Below, one piece after another: positions 46,339-57,787 of a stretch of 64,000 nucleotides of DNA (its first letter is position 1; each line of letters begins with the position of its first letter). A model generated the notes under the pieces. That model did no database searches. It was not told the DNA's origin and saw nothing but the letters and a program-made list of their open reading frames with translations. The position numbers and the translations under genes are program-made. This DNA comes from Floccularia luteovirens (Eukaryota; Basidiomycota; Agaricomycetes; Agaricales; Squamanitaceae). The stretch covers positions 2,294,001-2,358,000 of the forward strand of contig VSJF01000002.1 of NCBI GenBank assembly GCA_009739215.1. Direction: 5' to 3'.

Positions 46339-46910
46339 ATGCAAGTCATAAGTAGATATAGGAAAATATGAGGAGGGAACACATTATGCATACATTCTAA
46401 AGTCCAGGGAAGTAGTACATATCCAGATAAAATGTCAAGAACTGACTTTGGAGTCAACTCCATGAACTCAGAGTTAACACCTATTGGATGTAAGATGTGG
46501 CTTCAACAATGTCTGTTGTGCTCTGCTGACTTCTGATGTCTTATTTACGAATACCGAAGTGAATGTTTGAAGACTGGAGTTGCTCATGGGAAGAGGATGG
46601 AGTTCAGAAGAAATGAGATTGTGAGTCTAAGTCGATATTCAAACTACAAAACTATATACATCTCTGTAGTTTAAATACAAGTAACAATGTGTGAATATCC
46701 CTGAGGGTGGTAATGCAGAGTGGTACATTTAAAGGGGACAAAGGAATGACAGAAATGGGAAAAGTGTTTGTTACAAATGTTATATAATATGGAGGACATA
46801 AAGGTAAAAGGTGATTAAAAGAAGTCTAAGGTGGATGGAAATATGTCCAAGGTAAGGTTTGGATGTCCGAGGTATTGGAGGTGTTCAGATCCTAATATAA
46901 AATCATAACA
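46339..46910 (+). mobile_element. F LTR fragment, right piece, split by H
   Basis: It continues the F piece 43712-43870 across the D insertion. It is split again by an H LTR (46433-46897) and ends TCATAACA at 46910. Confidence 0.8.
46433..46897 (-). mobile_element. Solo LTR, family H, TSD TAAAA
   Basis: TGTCAAGAACTGAC...CAGATCCTAATA, 465 bp, flanked by TAAAA at 46428-46432 and 46898-46902. Removing it restores the F terminus. Confidence 0.9.
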
Positions 46911-47205
46911 GATATGGCTTCAATGATATCCATTATGCCCTGCCAACTTCCATATCTTATTTGTGGAGAAATAGAGGAAGAGAGACAGACAAGAAGAGAC
47001 AGAGAATGGAGTGATTATGAGTCTTATTCAATATTCAAGCTACAGAATAATTACAATATATATAGCTTAAATATAATAAGATTTGTTATCTCCACATAGA
47101 GAATAGAACATGAGGAAGATAACAATAATAGGACAAAGAGAATTTAAAGGGAGAATTTAACATGAGTTAAACATGACTTAAGGGTTAAAATAGAATGAAG
47201 TCTGT
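46911..47205 (-). mobile_element. Truncated B LTR, minus orientation
   Basis: Family B sequence (ATGGCTTCAATGATATCC...AAAATAGAATGAAGTCT) lacking both ends. Head-to-head with the plus-strand B copy that starts at about 47206, giving a large imperfect inverted repeat. Confidence 0.75.
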
Positions 47206-47657
47206 TGACATCTCCGCACCTCACAGAACACATGGACATGTCACCACGGACTTCATTCAATAGACATAAGCGGATGTCAATGGACTTTCTTCTATTTTAA
47301 CCTTTAAGTCGTGTTTAACTCATGTTAATTCCCCTTTTAAATTCCCTTTATCCTATTATTGTTATCTCCCTCATGTTCTATCCTCCATGTGGAGATAACA
47401 AACCTTCACTGTATTTAAGCTACATATATTGTAATTATTCTGTAGCTTAAATATTGATTAAGACTCATACTTGCTCCATTCTCCATCCCTCTCGTCCACC
47501 TCTCTTCCCCTGTCCTTTATAGGACATCTTCCTCCGTTCCTACAAGTAAGACACGGAAGTTGGCAGGGCGCAATGGACATCATTGAAGCCATGTCTTAAC
47601 TCCATCCTACAGGTATCTCTGCGTTCACAGAGATTGTATTGAAGTCAGCTCTTGACA
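47206..47657 (+). mobile_element. B LTR lacking its first bases
   Basis: It starts inside the terminal block (TGACATCTCCGCACC) and runs to GTCAGCTCTTGACA at 47657. Its loss of TGTCAGGAACC coincides with the junction to the inverted B fragment. Confidence 0.8.
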
Positions 47658-47714
47658 ATATCTATGATTGGAGTCCATGGTCTATGTGCTCTGTGACATG
47701 CAGAGATGTCAGGT

Positions 47715-47780
47715 TCCTAACACTATGGCACTATGGAGCACTCCATAGTGCTCCATAGTTGACTCAAGGTTTGCTGATGC
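47715..47780. repeat. CCATAG minisatellite remnant with hairpin
   Basis: A short array plus the GGTTTGCTGATG leader in reverse orientation. It contains the same perfect 11-bp inverted repeat (47728-47751) as 27835-27858. Confidence 0.75.
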
Positions 47781-47993
47781 ATATGGCAGAATGAATCAAA
47801 TATTAATCTTTGGCCATACCTCACTTGTATGGATTCAAATTGCTATGAAATCAAAATGTTATATCATCCTGAGAGTTTGGAAAATCCTGCACCTCTGCCA
47901 CAATGCAGATGGCTACAAATTGGTTCAGGGAAACCTGGCTCCAAAGCATCATCCTTTGTTTTTAGCAGTCAAGAGCACCACTATACTTCTTTC
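47781..47993. other. Unassigned coding-like fragment, continued at 48369-48520
   Basis: Open in one plus-strand frame (ESNINLWPYLTCMDSN, PAPLPQCRWLQIGSGKPG) and split by a C LTR at 47994-48368. Repeat-derived by context. I do not recognise the protein. Confidence 0.35.
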
Positions 47994-48368
47994 TGTTAAG
48001 CAGCCATGTGTGCAAGACACAGTGGAGGAACTCAAAGTCTTACCTTGTGCTTACTTGGATCACACCTTACAGTTAGTGTTACTACTACTATCTATAGAAT
48101 AGGACAAGGGATCTATTCGCATAAGAGTGTCCTTATATACAGTTCTAGCTGTATGTACATATTTGCATAAAGGGTCCGTGCTATGTCCGTCATAGTCACA
48201 TGTCTACTTCATAGAACCTTGTAGAAGGTTATAGAACATGTTTAGTCATACTGCACATGATGCATGGGGCATATGTGAGTGTAGTCATGTGACACATTAT
48301 GTGACATATCATCTGACTCATCACCTGACGAATTATGTAATCCATCATGTGATTGTGCTGACACAACA
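47994..48368 (-). mobile_element. Solo LTR, family C (long form), TSD CTTTC
   Basis: TGTTAAGCAGCC...CTGACACAACA, 375 bp, flanked by CTTTC at 47989-47993 and 48369-48373. Last LTR of the island. Confidence 0.92.
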
Positions 48369-48520
48369 CTTTCTTGAAATTGTTCTTGTCTCCATCCCCA
48401 GTATCCATGAGCATTATTGAACAAGGCCCTTCTCTATCTTGGTCCATCTCATCCAATATAAATGGGAAATCATCTCATGATACTGCAGAAAAGATATGGG
48501 ATACATCTTTGGCTTGTCTC

Positions 48521-48875
48521 ACCTTTCTCCATCCCCAGCCTGCTTGAAACTTGCTGCTTTTGTTGTAGCTAGATGATAAGTAATAACCTTGTTTTTCTAT
48601 TATCGAGTTGGTATTCAATCAAAATAATCAATGGTGCAATGTAATATTCAATGTGTACTAGGCTTCAATGTGTTTTATGATTAATTGATTGATTTGTCAA
48701 GTTGTCATTTAGGCATTTGTCGCGTTGGCGAATTCCGTTGGTCACACCACACGTGCCGTTCGGTCACGTTGAGTCAGCGCGACAAATCGTCGATTGGCAG
48801 TTCGACTTGAAGCTAATTATTTTATGATACATCTCCAATTCCGACGGAACACTGAGCACGACTATAGGCTGTGGG
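48521..48875. other. Island edge and Pol kappa upstream region
   Basis: About 350 bases. Base composition changes near 48720 from repeat-like to CpG-containing host DNA (GTCGCGTTGGCGAATTCCG). No TATA box is obvious before the ATG at 48876. Confidence 0.5.
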
Positions 48876-51669
48876 ATGGGAGATGCTTTACAGCTGTCGC
48901 AGGATAATTCCACTCTCATCAAGCGTCTTGCGGGGCCGTCATCAGGAAAGGCAGGGTCAGTCATCACCCACACAACCGTTACTCATAATCTGTATTTATC
49001 TGATGACTATATATGTAGACTTGCTAAGGATCAAACCGAAATAAATCGAATAATTGCGGAGGTGTCAAAGGGCTCAAAATTCTATGAGGTGGATAAATTT
49101 ACCAAACATATCTTCGCATCGACTGACATGGTCTGCAGAATGAGAAGAAGAAGGATAAGGAGCTTACTGAACGGATCAAACGTATCGCAAAGGAGAGGGA
49201 CGAAGCTTTGCAGGGTGCAGATATGTGTTGGTTTGCAGTGTTCAAACGCTAACATATGATTAACCGGAGAGTTCAGATCGAGCCGAGCAAGCTGTTGACA
49301 AGCTGGTGAGTAAGATTGGTATATCAACTATTTGCAATCTTATAATTGCACACCTTTCAGCTCGCGCAACTAGAAATGCACCGCGACTTGAGCCAGATCA
49401 TCGTACATGTTGATATGGATGCATTTTATGCAGTAAGTTAGCCTTCAGCGTAACCCCATTTCTTATGAGGACATGTCTGGCAGAGCGTAGAACTCCTTGA
49501 TGATCCAAGCCTAGAGGGCAAACCATTTGGTGTGAGCTTCTTTTCTCACCATTGTTTTTGGAATTTTTGGCATCTATTAGTAGGTTGGACGTGGGGTCCT
49601 CACCACAGCATCTTACGAGGCAAGGAAGTATGGAGTACGGTCTGGTATGGCCGGTTGGTGTTTTCCTTCTATATGCTTATCACACTTTCTAACGAATAGC
49701 ATAGGCTTCGTTGCAAAGAAACTATGCCCTGACTTGATATTCGTCCCAAACCATTTTTCAAGATACATGGAATTGTCCAAAAAAATCATGGAAATTTTCC
49801 GACGATATGATCCTACTATGCAGATTGCAGGCTGTGATGAAGGCTATCTTAAGTACGTACCTGCATTGCATCATGCCTCACAGTGCTCTTGCTGACATAT
49901 TGAAAGTATCACATCTTATTGTGAGAACCATGGAGTCACAGCCGAAGACTGTGTACTAGAGATGCGCCAGTCAGTATATAAAGAAACAAAGTTGACTGTA
50001 AGTGCGGGGATTGCTCCTAATAAGGTCAGCGAAATTACTATAAAACGAAATTGGTCAATCTAAAATTACATGTACTACAGATGCTTGCCAAGGTAGATCT
50101 CCTACATACTTCGTATCATGTCTTTAATTCTGGGGCGGCACAGATCTGTTCAGATAAAGTACGTACCTTCTCTCCACAACAGTAAAGTCTAGTACCAATA
50201 TCTTTTTTTAAACAAAGAATAAACCAAACGGACAGTTCCAACTCGAATTTGACCGAGAAACAATCAAGACTTTTATGCGTGATCTTTCTATTCGTAAAGT
50301 ACCGTTTGTCGGTAGAGTTAACGAGCGCCTTCTGGAATCGATTGGCATCAAGGTGAGCCTATTTAGATATCTTGTTCCCTTCCTTCAATCATAGACACCT
50401 AGATATGCGGCGATATCTTTACACACCGCGCTACTTTATTTCTGATGGACAAACGATTTGGTCTTAACTTTCTCCTTGGAACATATCTTGGGATTTCTTC
50501 AAATATCGTTCAACCACCCACGAGAGAGGAACGTAAAAGTATCGGTGCCGAACGGTAAGTTAACCTATCTGCACCATAATGATTGACGAGGCCTAAGCTG
50601 TATTAAACAGTACATTTAGTCCAATCGGAGATCAGGATCGAATATTACAAAAGCTCTCCGAAGTGTCAATCGAGCTTGAGAATGACATGGAACAGGGTGG
50701 TTGGACTGGCCGGACGATCACACTGAAGTACAAGCTCGATACGTATCAAGGTATGTGAACTTGTTACATTTGGTAAAGTATTTAGTGCAATCTGTCAAAA
50801 GTTTTCACTCGGGCCAAATCTTGTGACAGATGGATTTCGACTCAGGAAGATCTCTTCTCAGTTGGTCACTACTTTTTCTCACTCTCCACCATCCAAACAT
50901 CTTTATATAGATAGGTAAAGAGCTATTGCTCCCAGAACTGCCCTTGAAGCTGAGGCTCATTGGCCTGAGAGTGACAAAACTAAAAGATCTAAGGTCCCAG
51001 TCTTCAACTTCTAGTGGAATCAAACGGGTAAGGCTCCATATGACACCATGCACATTGTATTGTACTAACACCTTTGTGACCTAGTTCTTCGAATCTGTCA
51101 AACCTGACTCTCCTTCCAAGAAACGCAAGTTGGATTACAACCTCGACAATGAAATGGTAGATCATCTTGTCCAGACGGCTGATGATGAGATGCCAGGTTT
51201 TTACGAACATGAAGAGGGTGATTATGCCATGAGGGAAGACGAACAAGACCATGAAGATATCATGGAGCTCGAGAAACAGGGACCCTCAATGATCCGCCCA
51301 CCAGTTTCAGCACCGAATCGGCCATTCCTGGGAGTAGGAATGAATCATGAGGCCGAGAACAATACAATAAAATCTCGTAAGCGGAGTGCTAGCGAGTCAA
51401 ACCTCAAGAGACAAGAAATATTGAATGCGTCAAGACCTTCTGAAGTCGAGTCTCATACATGTCCTATTTGTGGAAAGTTGCTGGAGACCGATAACCAAGG
51501 ATTCAACTCACACATTGATTTTTGTCTGAGTCGGGGTGCTATTCAAGCAGCACAAGCAGAAGCGAGTGATTTGTCTCATCCAGTTCCCCAGAAAGCCGCA
51601 TATCAACCAAGAAAACTCAAGTCCACATCCACAAAACTGGAAAAATATCCAATATTTGGGTCGAAATGA
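48876..51669 (+). CDS. POLK: DNA polymerase kappa (Y-family translesion polymerase)
   Basis: Multi-exon gene from ATG at 48876 to TGA at 51669. Blocks in order: N-clasp helices (LIKRLAGPSSGKAGS, KDQTEINRIIAEVSKGSKFY), the first catalytic motif VHVDMDAFYA-SVE split by an intron at 49433, LEGKPFGVGRGVLTTASYEA, GFVAKKLCPDLIFVPNHF, the second motif AGCDEGYL (Asp-Glu), VSAGIAPNKMLAK, VPFVGRVNERLLESIGIK (helix-hairpin-helix), and the little-finger domain (ISSNIVQPPTREERKSIGAE, GRTITLKYKLDTYQ). The last exon adds an acidic linker and one UBZ zinc finger CPICGKLL...HIDFC at about 51460-51530, which binds ubiquitinated PCNA. A PIP-like GIKRFFESV is formed across the intron near 51030. The enzyme extends past minor-groove lesions in the nucleus. 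The gene converges on the RraA-like gene. Confidence 0.92.
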
Positions 51670-51828
51670 TGAGTTCTCTAGAGGATATGGATATTTGAGC
51701 TCGCGTGTGTGATAGCAGCGAGTGATTTGGGATATATATAATAGGTGTATTAAAAATCAACACACCTGATTGTTCTATGTAGCATTTTAGTATCTGTATT
51801 TATATATCTGCGCATCTCTTGTAATTTG

Positions 51829-52664
51829 CTATTTACCCCGATGTTGTTTGAATGTGGCTTGTACACTCTTCCCTCCTTTTATGTCTTCCATGCACAATGC
51901 GTCTATGTCCCTTCCTTTCGTTGCTAGTTCTACGACCCGAGATTCTAGTTCTCGTGGCACACAAACGACACCGTCTTCATCTGCCACCATCCAGTCACCT
52001 GGATGTATGACTATAGGCGGGAATGAATCTGCGCCTGGTCCTTGTGCAGCTATTGACAGAGGTACATTCACCGCGGACGGACGTGTAAAAGGAGATTGCC
52101 CGAGCGTTGAGTTACCGCGAGCGAAGACAGGAAATTCTTGGCCCCGATGTTCTCCTAGATCCCTGCACCGACCTGAGATGATGACCCCAACTGCTGAACG
52201 CGCTTTCGCTCCTGCTGTCATGAGTCCACCCCAAACTGCATTTTTCGCCTCTGTAATGTAGCGATAGAGTTACAAGAGAAGATATATGAAGGAAAACAGA
52301 AAGTTTTATGAGCGGAGTTAAAGTGAGACTGGACAGAAAGAACTAAACCAGGAGGAGAGTCGATAACAATAACAGAATTTGGTGGTGTAGTATCGACGAA
52401 ATGCGATGTCAGTTTTGGCGCAGATGTGTCTGTCCCCAGTACCATCTTTACCGTGTATGCAGGACCGCATATTCTAACGTCCGTGGCTGGTTTTGGTGAG
52501 AACAAGCCAATATCAGGAATATGGCCGCCATGCGGGACCGATAATTTTATGAGAGCATCAGATATTTCACAAGTGGAGAATTGTAGAAGTGGTGAAGATG
52601 AGGACGTGGACATTGACCGCAGTATAGTAGCTTGCACCCTCGGAAGGAAAGAAGTCATGATCAT
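51829..52664 (-). CDS. RraA-like / 4-hydroxy-4-methyl-2-oxoglutarate aldolase-family protein
   Basis: Two exons. The first (from ATG at 52664; a second in-frame ATG begins MSTSSSSPLL) encodes LLQFSTCEISDALIKLSVPH, the RraA N-terminal helix, PDIGLFSPKP, ICGPAYTVKMV and SVIVIDSPP. A GTTTAG donor near 52354 and CATTACAG acceptor near 52259 join EAKNAVWGGLMTAGAKARSA, VGVIISGRCRDLGEHRGQEF, FPVFARGNSTLGQ, and VHPGDWMVADEDGVVCVPRE. The Mg-binding family motif (G-R-x-R-D, here GRCRD) and the GDxVVADxDGVV-type strand are present. Fungal relatives are annotated as HMG/oxaloacetate aldolases of unclear role. It converges on POLK (160 bases between stops) and diverges from the acetoacetyl-CoA synthetase pseudogene. 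Confidence 0.85.
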
Positions 52665-52837
52665 GGAAAGGTCACGGCAAACATATTATTACCCAGACCG
52701 GACTTGTCGGTTTCATAAATAAAGTAACTGGGTATATCAGTCGATTGCCCCTTCTCGACCTTTCTCGACACAATTTCCTCTGCAACTCTATATGTACAGT
52801 TAAGTGTGTTGATACTTAAAGATAACCAAGCTATCAT

Positions 52838-54833
52838 TACTAACTCTGTTGACGCTGTTGTTATTGCTCTAGCTGTTGCAAGTATTGGGGGAATATACAC
52901 CAGCACTGATCCTAATATGGGAACAGAGGTCATTTCATTTCGCTTGCATTCGCACCACAGCAACTAAGTATTGTTCACTTTGAAGGTTATCCTTGACCGT
53001 TATATTCTAATCCAACCAAAATTCATCTTTACAGAAACGGAAGTTCTCTAGACCGGAAAAGTGATCAACCTCATGCCTAAAATTGCTGCTGTTATCAGTG
53101 GCCTAAGGGTCAATGGCTTACAAAGTGCGATCCTACTTCCAAGGCGCATATCCGGCAAAGAATCGATCTTCCAAAACTTGTATAAACACTTTTTTTCTGA
53201 CTAATTATGTCGGCTTTTCTAGCCACCGTAGATGATCAAGAACTTATTCTTGAGTAGCTCACATTCGATCAGCCACTTGTCATTGTCAGTACCTCTGGGA
53301 CGACTAGCAAACTGAAACCCATAGTCCACTCTGCAGGGGTTCGTTTTCTATGATGCTTTTGACGCTGGTTATCACTAATATTTTCCATTCAGGGCATGTT
53401 GATGCAATGCAAAAAGGAGCTACAATTTAGGTTCGATGCTACAAGAGCTGATACGTATTTCCAGGCAACTAATGTCAGCTATTCTCACGTCATTCTGGAG
53501 GATTTATCCGCTGATCTACTCTCCTCAGACCAGTTGGGCCTCATGGAATATCATGATTACCGGCGGTCTTGCTTGTAGATGCAGGACTGTTCTATACGAT
53601 GGCTCTCCGTTGTATCCCGATGTGAAATTATATCTTAAATTCATTAACGATCTACGGTACGTCTCTCTTGGCAGCTACGCAGAAACGTATACTCATTAAT
53701 TCGTTGAACAACTATTTTTGGAACCAATCAACAATTTCTTGCGGAACTTCATGCTCGTGGAATTCAGCCATGTAATATGTTCTCAAAGATTCCGTTTATG
53801 AATGAAACGTATTGATTAGAGTAACAGTGGACATCGCGCCTTTTGAAACTTTGCGTCCAGGGGCTACTTTAACTCCAACAATGCACGAATGGACGTACCA
53901 CGCCTTTGGTTTGTTTGTTGTGTCGCCACATCAGGCGTCAGATATATGTACTGCTTGTATGATATCGCCCAGTACGGTTGTTATACAGATACATACTAAT
54001 CATTTCTTTAGTTATTGGTTCGACTCAGTATCTACCTGTGTACTCTGGTGGTGTGTTTCAATTTCACTAAATTAGTTTCATTTTACAATCAATGCTTTCA
54101 GAATTACAATGTGAAAGTCTCGGGATGAAGGTTACGGTATTTGATCTAGCTGGTACTGCCGCACCAACATAGAGCACAAAGGGCAACCTGGCGAAACGGT
54201 CTACCTGCGAACTCATCCCTCTTTACCACTTTATCTGCGAGACTCGTACTTTGGCGTGTATCCTGGTGTGTTCCATAATTCCATCTATTTTATGTATGCT
54301 GACGAAAGTTAGTGTATAGAGGCAGGGTGACTTCATGGTTATACATCCAGATACTCATGATGCCATGATCCTGGGTCGTAGGTAAATTCATAAGCCATGC
54401 GAAAACTGTGGTAGAGATGACATGATTTTAGTAATAATGTCTTAAACCCGCCCGGCGCTCGATTCGGATCTGGAAAAATCTATTCTGTGATAGAACAATT
54501 TTCAGCAACTGTCGACGACGTTGTATGTGTCGGCCAGCCTCAGCCACAAGATAATAGCGAGCGTGTCCTGCTCTTCCTAAAAATATGTACCGGACACAAG
54601 CTCACCCCTCTACTTACCTCAAAGACACGAGAAGCTATTCAAGGCAGTCTTAGTGATGGGTTGACACGTTCGTCATTAGTATACTGTGAACGGAAAGAGA
54701 ATCGAAATGGCTGTTAGAAAAATCGTATCTGGGTTGACGATACAACCAGGTTGCAGCGTTTGCAAATCCCGAATCCCTGGAGTTGTACTATGAGTATCAA
54801 GACATGGGGAAAATTGGGATTCTAAGATAGCTA
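52838..54833 (+). pseudogene. Acetoacetyl-CoA synthetase pseudogene (5' truncated)
   Basis: Blocks of an ANL-family acyl-CoA synthetase in the right order: NSVDAVVIALAVASIGGIYT (52840-52900), DRYILIQPKFIFTETEVL, INLMPKIAAVISGLR, the P-loop STSGTTSKLKPIVHSAG (about 53285-53335), DATRADTYFQATN, PFETLRPGATL, ELQCESLGMKVTVFDLAG, PPGARFGSGKIYSVIEQFSA and VDDVVCVGQPQPQD. In-frame stops at 53050-53052 and 53255-53257, frameshifts (near 53480, 53950 and 54170) and a missing N-terminus show it is dead. Intron positions are still visible, so it decayed in place and is not a processed copy. The intact enzyme makes acetoacetyl-CoA from acetoacetate. Confidence 0.85.
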
Positions 54834-55587
54834 AGCTGTGAAAGTGCCAATGTACGTTTCCTAACCTTGTACCATATAACATAACATATAGTTTGGAATC
54901 TATTTGTTTTGTGTGAGGATAGCCCTTAGTCAATTATGTAATGGACGTAAAGTTTAGTTTTCCGAACACACACTTTATCACTTACTTTTGACCATCTCCC
55001 AACCAGTTATGGTTGGGATGCACATTCACGTTGGGTACGTTGTGTTGTCCTTGTAACTATTGATGCAATGTGTGTGGACTTCTGATATGTTGATATAGTG
55101 ACTGCTTTAATACGGAATGTCTGGTCAAAGGGCATTTTTTTGGTGAAATATTAGCACTCGTTACTCAATGCTTTCCATGACCAAACTGCTGTTTTATGGC
55201 GCATACATATTCGAAACTGTTTGAACCCCTTGATTTCAGGCCAAATTATAAGACAAGATATCCGTGTTTCACCGGCATGCGCATGCGTATAGCCTTGGGT
55301 CTCAGCAGCCAGAGTAAACTTGGTAATGCGTGGCTAGCCAAAATATCTGGCGATACAGGCCACCGACGATGTTAATTCAATCTCGAGTCAATACTTTGTA
55401 TTTGGATCGTTCCAATACAAATAACCGAATGTTTCCCCGTCATCCCCGTCAACTAACTCTCAAACGCATATCAATTCTGCGCAGCCATAATTGACCTCGT
55501 GTATTCAGCATTTCAAGTATATAAGAGCCATTTCTCGCATTGCCAAGTGTCGACAACATTATAGTCCTTTTGCACAGAGTGAGTAGC
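54834..55587. other. Intergenic region upstream of the HECT gene
   Basis: About 750 bases with no coding signal or recognised repeat. It includes CATGCGCATGCG at about 55275 and the TATA box listed separately. Confidence 0.5.
55518..55525 (+). promoter_or_regulatory. TATA box of the HECT gene
   Basis: TATATAAG lies 70 bases before the ATG at 55588, a good distance for a fungal core promoter. It supports this ATG as the true start and argues against an upstream C2-domain exon. Confidence 0.55.
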
Positions 55588-57787
55588 ATGCCGCGGAGCC
55601 GTTTACCAACGTATCACGAAATCCCACCACTACTAACTTCCGCCCCGGAGAATGATCGAGACACTGGCTTGGAGGAGGAGCAGCTGGCCGCCGGTTGGGA
55701 GAAACGGAAGGATGTACATGGGAGAACATATTATGCAGACCATTATACACGCACGACCTCATGGAAGCCGCCCACAATGAGCAACGATCATTCCCTTGTG
55801 CGTCCTGACGTTCCCTACCCTCCTGGATGGGAGACACGTTTAGACGTGAAAGGTCGTCAATTCTTTATTGACCATAACACGCGAACCACGACTCGAATGG
55901 ATCCACGCCTTAACCGTAATCCACATCAAGGATCTCTTCCCACAGGATGGGAAATGCGGTTGGCTCGGGATATGCGGGTCTATTTTGTTGACCATTGCAC
56001 AAAGACCGTTACTTGGGAGGATCCGAGGTCTACTTCTAAAGACCACTCCGGAGTGCCTCTGGAACACCAATGGCTCGCTCGGAAGGATGCCTATATTCGG
56101 AATCAACTCGGCCAAAGAGCTCTCCGTGGCTCATGGGAGATCACTGTACGACGCTCTCATGTACTTGATGACAGCTTTTTACAGATAATGTCTCTCACTG
56201 GAGAAGAAATGAAAAGCAGACCCCATGTCTTATTCGTGGGAGAGGAGGCACGAGGCGACCAGACTTTGTACGTAGACGTAGTTCAGGATAACATTAACTA
56301 ATGCGATTCTTCGTTTAGGGAATGGTTCAGGTTACTTTTCCAGGAGATGTTCATGCCCGAGTTAGGTTTCTTCGAACTTTCCCAATCCACAAACCCAGTT
56401 TTACAAATCAACCGGGAGTCAAGATGGAAACATAATTATGAGAAATATTTCAGATTTTTCGGTCGGTGCCACGCTCTGGCTATTTTTCATCACATACTAG
56501 TTGATCCTGCGTTTGTTCGGGGCTTCTCTCCGATATTCGGGATAGCTAAACTTTCGTTGGAGGATATCGAAAAGGTCGATACTGATCTACATTCTTCTCT
56601 GAGTGCATTTATGTGAGTGTAAACATGTTTGTCAAAGTTGGAGATACACATTTTTTTGATTGACAGGGTCTATGATCCTGCAGGTGTGCAAAAAGCAGAC
56701 GTTCTCGGTCACAGAAACCGGACGCGACGGTTCTATTACAATAATCGAATTGAAGCCGTTTGGTAATAACATATACGTCACTGAGAAGACTAAGGAAGAA
56801 TATATCAACGCAGTCATACATTATCACCTGATCGGGAGGGTCGAGTCGCAATTGTTGGCTTTTAAAACAGGCCTCACCGAACTGATACCTGAAAACAACT
56901 TGACGATATTCTCAGAAGAGGAACTTGAAATTTTCGTTGGTGGTACCACGGAAATCAATGTGTTAGTCCCCGGCAAGTCTTGGTCGCCTTGATATGGCCA
57001 TAAACCAGTCTTTTTCAGAGAAGAATGGTGCAAGTATACAACATACGAAGGATATTATAGGACGGACAGACAAATAGAATGGTTTTGGCGATGTTTGCGA
57101 ACATGGCCGAAAGAGCATAAACGAGCTTTGCTCCGCTTCGTCACAGGCACGGATCGGCTTCCCGCTGCAACAGGCTTCAAGTGCCTCAAAGGAAGCATTA
57201 ACAGCCATCACACTATTCGTTTCAAAATACAGCGTGGCTCCGAAACCGAAGAACCTTGGTCACCAGATAACACAGTTATTCGTAACACGCTTGTTCTGCC
57301 ACCTTATCAAAGCTACGGAGCCCTGGAACGGGGTCTTTTGGGTGCTGTTCTCGGGTAGGTCTTCTAGCACATTATTTGCACACAGGCTTACAAGCAGTCT
57401 TTTCTTACCCATAACTGACATTTACATTTTGCTTTCCCTACTTATCATAGGCCATGGGCACGGGGGCACGATCACGACTATGTCCATGTTCATGCTGACG
57501 GTTGGTACGAAATGCCATGCTATTCCCAGTCAAGCATGACGCTTGTAAACCTGCCGGAACATGATTTTACATCAAATTCTGAGCCTGGACGAGACTCACG
57601 TTTGGCGAAACGGTTCTATAAGGCTCCACGAGCTTTGGCTGAGTGGTTCGCTGTGATGTTAGGGAAATCAAAGAAGATACCCGTCTTAGGTAGGGATTCC
57701 TATCGATACTACGAATATATCGAACTAATCAATAAAACCTCAGACAAAGAGGAGACCCGTTATTTAGATGATGTAGTCTATCTGTGA
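55588..57787 (+). CDS. Rsp5/NEDD4-like WW-HECT protein lacking the catalytic cysteine
   Basis: Five exons join in frame: 55588-56267, 56319-56602, 56667-56961, 57019-57354 and 57451-57787. Three WW domains come first (about residues 30-145): LAAGWEKR...TTSWKPP, PPGWETR...TTTRMDPR (second Trp replaced by Arg) and LPTGWEMR...TVTWEDP. A HECT domain follows: [112 protein letters not shown]. In NEDD4/Rsp5 ligases the acceptor cysteine precedes the LPPY strand (HTCFNR-x3-PPY type). Here that stretch reads [14 protein letters not shown], with no Cys. The protein then runs on for about 110 unfamiliar residues including [16 protein letters not shown]. There is no N-terminal C2 domain. Intact splicing suggests a live but probably non-catalytic paralogue. 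Confidence 0.82.

Noticed and set aside
48229..48456. Short open frames sharing an MDYIIRQVMSQ-like motif, also at 23101, 36183 and 43867
   Set aside because: They translate the near-palindromic TCATGTGA region of C-family LTRs in each copy; no sign of selection on a protein.
56603..57018. Apparent frame breaks in the HECT gene suggesting a pseudogene
   Set aside because: Choosing donors GTGCAT at 56603 and GTTAGT at 56962 restores one continuous frame with conserved HECT motifs.
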